Shown here in pieces: positions 62,110-64,000 of a stretch of 64,000 bases of DNA. A model generated the notes under the pieces. That model did not search any database and was not told where the DNA came from. It saw nothing but the letters and a program-made list of their open reading frames with translations. Origin of the DNA: Brasenia schreberi (lineage: Eukaryota; Streptophyta; Magnoliopsida; Nymphaeales; Cabombaceae); NCBI GenBank assembly GCA_036023115.1, contig JAYKKT010000073.1, positions 15,752,001-15,816,000 on the forward strand. Direction: 5' to 3'. Made by a program: the position numbers and the translations under genes. The number at the start of each line of letters is the position of its first letter. Position 1 is the first letter of the stretch.

Positions 62110-62694
62110 TGTCATCTTAAGTTTAACATGTATTTGAAGCTGACTGGATCACACATATGAAGAAAACATCCAATAAAGTCATGCTTGTTTCTTGCATGGA
62201 ATAACTTTTATTTCTTGTAACCCATTGTGTCTTGCATGGGATATTTATCATGTTGTCTATCTCTGCATCAACCATTATAAAAGCAACTCCAAACAGATTT
62301 ATGTCACTATCACGTACTTTTCTAAGATGGCTTTGTAATGAAGTTGATGCTTCAATTTAGCTGCGGATCAATGAGCAATCACCACTAATAGTCAATCACA
62401 AGGCCTTAGAAAAGGCTACAATCGCATAAGTGCAAAGATGACACATAAATCATAATAAAGATTAATATTATTCAATAATCACAAAAGGCTTGTTCAGAAA
62501 ATGCAAATAGGGAACTATATAGAAGAGAAATAAGGGAGGAGAGTGAGTGGAGAGAAAGAAAGAGTTGGGAAAAGGGTCCACCGAGCCCCCAACGGCTAGT
62601 AGCCGTTGTGGCTGGCCCTGCTGGCTCTTATGGCTTGCCCTTGTGATCACACACCAGGGCCGAATGACCCTGGTTCTATCTTTTAACACCTCCT
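62110..62694 (-). repeat. Copia-3 3' LTR (minus strand, far border uncertain)
   Basis: On the minus strand the LTR begins 'tgttaaaagatagaaccagg' directly after a purine-rich 'ttgaaggagg' tract. It contains paired 'ccaggg/ccctgg' words and 'caacggctactagccgttgg'. It continues to roughly 62110-62340, where the border cannot be fixed. Confidence 0.55.
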
Positions 62695-62961
62695 TCAAAC
62701 TGACGGTATAATGATTGAAAGTTTTCTAACCAAAAAATGAAATCGTGGGGTTGGTAGCGACTTGGTGAAGAAATCTTTGAGCTGATATTCAGATCTTACA
62801 AACTTTAGTACCAAATTACCTTGTAGATGCTCTTCACGGATGTAGTGACAGTCCATCTCGATATGCTTGGTGTGCTCATGAAATGTATGGTTATTGGCTA
62901 TATACATAGTGCTCATGTTGTCGTAGTACATGATTTGAGTGGTTTCCAATGTCACTCTCAA
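62695..62961 (-). pseudogene. Copia-3 RNase H fragment
   Basis: Reads DNMSTMYIANNHTFHEHTKH, then IEMDCHYIREEHLQG, then KDFFTKSLPTPRF. This is the C-terminal RNase H end typical of plant copia polyproteins. It continues upstream as a few shifted residues to about 63160 (NTEDEYSVMANTTTEFTWLG, WDSDVN). Located in ARABIDILLO intron 4, antisense. Confidence 0.85.
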
Positions 62962-63162
62962 GTCTTGTAGTAGCTATCCTAACCATGTAAATTCAGTAGT
63001 TGTGTTGGCCATTACACTATACTCATCTTCAGTGTTAGAAAGAGACATCATTTGTTGTTTCTTACATTTCCTGGATATAAGGGAGTTATCAAGAAAAATG
63101 TAATAATATGTAGTGAAGTGTTTTTTATTTACATCACTATCCCAATCAACATCAATAGAAAC

Positions 63163-63332
63163 AACAATAATAACAACTAATGCTCCTCTCCATTTTAACC
63201 AACCAGCATTAATTCTATGCGTAACATCTCCATCAATTCTTCCATCACTCTGAAAAATTGACCCTAGGTATTTAAAACTTTTCTTTTGGGGGATGCAATG
63301 TGTGCCAATTTTAATTTCTATGTCATCAGCAC
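63163..63332 (-). mobile_element. RTE-type LINE fragment with internal deletion
   Basis: The tail-like 'aacaacaataataacaacta' is joined directly to 'tgctcctctccattttaacc', an internal part of the ORF ([41 protein letters not shown]). The C-terminal third of the ORF is missing. It interrupts the copia-3 remnant near 63160. Confidence 0.85.
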
Positions 63333-63445
63333 GGTGCGATACGTATCGTATCATGGGAAACCACAATACGATATGGTAACAAATATCGTAGGATATAGGT
63401 TATCGTGATACAGTACTCTATTATACGATACGGGTACAATACAGG
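63325..63445. repeat. TATCGT-rich repeat block (putative hAT subterminal region)
   Basis: Starts 'cacggtgcgatacgtatcgt' and continues with alternating 'atacgat' and 'atcgta' words up to 'tacgatacgggtacaatac'. It resembles 21545-21640 in word content, and both lie next to hAT-like coding remnants. Confidence 0.5.
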
Positions 63446-63844
63446 CTATATAGACTTTTTTTTTTCAAAAAAAAGGTTTGATTTATTTTTTTTTTTTGTT
63501 GCAGGTTTCTGGCCTCTGTTCGCCTTTATTTTGTGATTTATCAAAATGCATCAAATGATAATTTTATGATATACTAATTATCCATTAGCTTAAGTAAATG
63601 TACCTTCTATGTTTGTTCCTCTACGAAAGAGCACCAAAGATGGATGATCAGAAAATATTAAAAAAGAATATGACAAATAATAAATCTATGGTTTTCATAA
63701 ACTTTATGTTGTAACATGTGCCTTCGTGAAAGGTAATGTTATATTACTTAGTACTTAAATGTTCAATTCAATAAATTGTTTGACTTCAATTGTTAATAAA
63801 CTTAATATTATTTACTAATTGCTTATCCTTATTTGTTGTATGCA

Positions 63845-63997
63845 ATTAAAAAAAGTAAATAGACAAGAAAGCCAATTTGATCCAATAAGTTTGGATAATT
63901 TTGATCTATTAGAAGACTGGATTATAGAAGATAGTGAAGAAAATGTCCTCGTAACTGAAGAAGATATTGCATGGATTAATTTGAAAGGACCGCAATA
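63845..63997 (+). pseudogene. hAT transposase C-terminal fragment
   Basis: Reads LKKVNRQESQFDPISLDNFD, then LLEDWIIEDSEENVLVTEED, then IAWINLKGPQ and stop. A 'DPI.LD......W' segment followed by an acidic tail is typical just after the dimerisation domain of plant hAT transposases. No upstream transposase domain is recognisable in the window. Confidence 0.55.
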
Positions 63998-64000
63998 ACA

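Overview
The window is nuclear DNA from a flowering plant. It holds spliced host genes with plant-specific relatives (HD-Zip II, ARABIDILLO, ATG3), AT-rich introns with GT-AG boundaries, Ty1/copia and plant RTE-type retrotransposons, tRNA-derived SINEs and long TA/GA microsatellites. I cannot tell the species. No CRISPR, operon or prokaryotic structure is present.

Five host genes can be read or suspected. (1) ATG3, minus strand, 16792 down to 909: eight exons read cleanly and the last coding exon lies beyond the left edge. (2) A class II HD-Zip transcription factor, plus strand, 30270-32311: complete in four exons. (3) A weakly supported multi-exon gene on the minus strand, about 35338-37580, that I do not recognise. 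(4) An AATF/BFR2-type ribosome-biogenesis factor, plus strand, 38396-55142: thirteen exons, with introns of 3.5 kb and 8.3 kb. (5) An ARABIDILLO F-box/armadillo gene, plus strand, 59889 to at least 62064: four exons visible, running off the right edge. A U-box-kinase pseudogene fragment lies at 21672-22169.

Most of the remainder is transposable-element sequence, and much of it sits in introns. A 7.9-kb copia element with LTRs and a perfect 5-bp target duplication (1537-9465) fills most of ATG3 intron 7. Between its primer-binding site and gag, where only a short leader is expected, it carries about 3 kb that includes exon-plus-intron pieces of an integrin-linked-type kinase and of an ASHH2-type SET-domain methyltransferase. 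A second copia element (45858-51689) lies in AATF intron 7. It is interrupted by an insert holding the RRM of an hnRNP-type RNA-binding protein. At least thirteen RTE-type LINE pieces are scattered across the window, from a 2.5-kb copy with an open 587-codon reverse transcriptase frame (18428-20942) down to a 40-bp insertion with an intact 18-bp target duplication (41210-41249). hAT remnants, a 103-bp hAT MITE, SINEs and compound microsatellites complete the picture.

The main novelty candidates are host gene fragments captured at DNA level inside two separate LTR retrotransposons; inverted RTE copies flanking AATF exon 7, which could pair in the pre-mRNA; and an unusual density of short tandem duplications inside the transposons.
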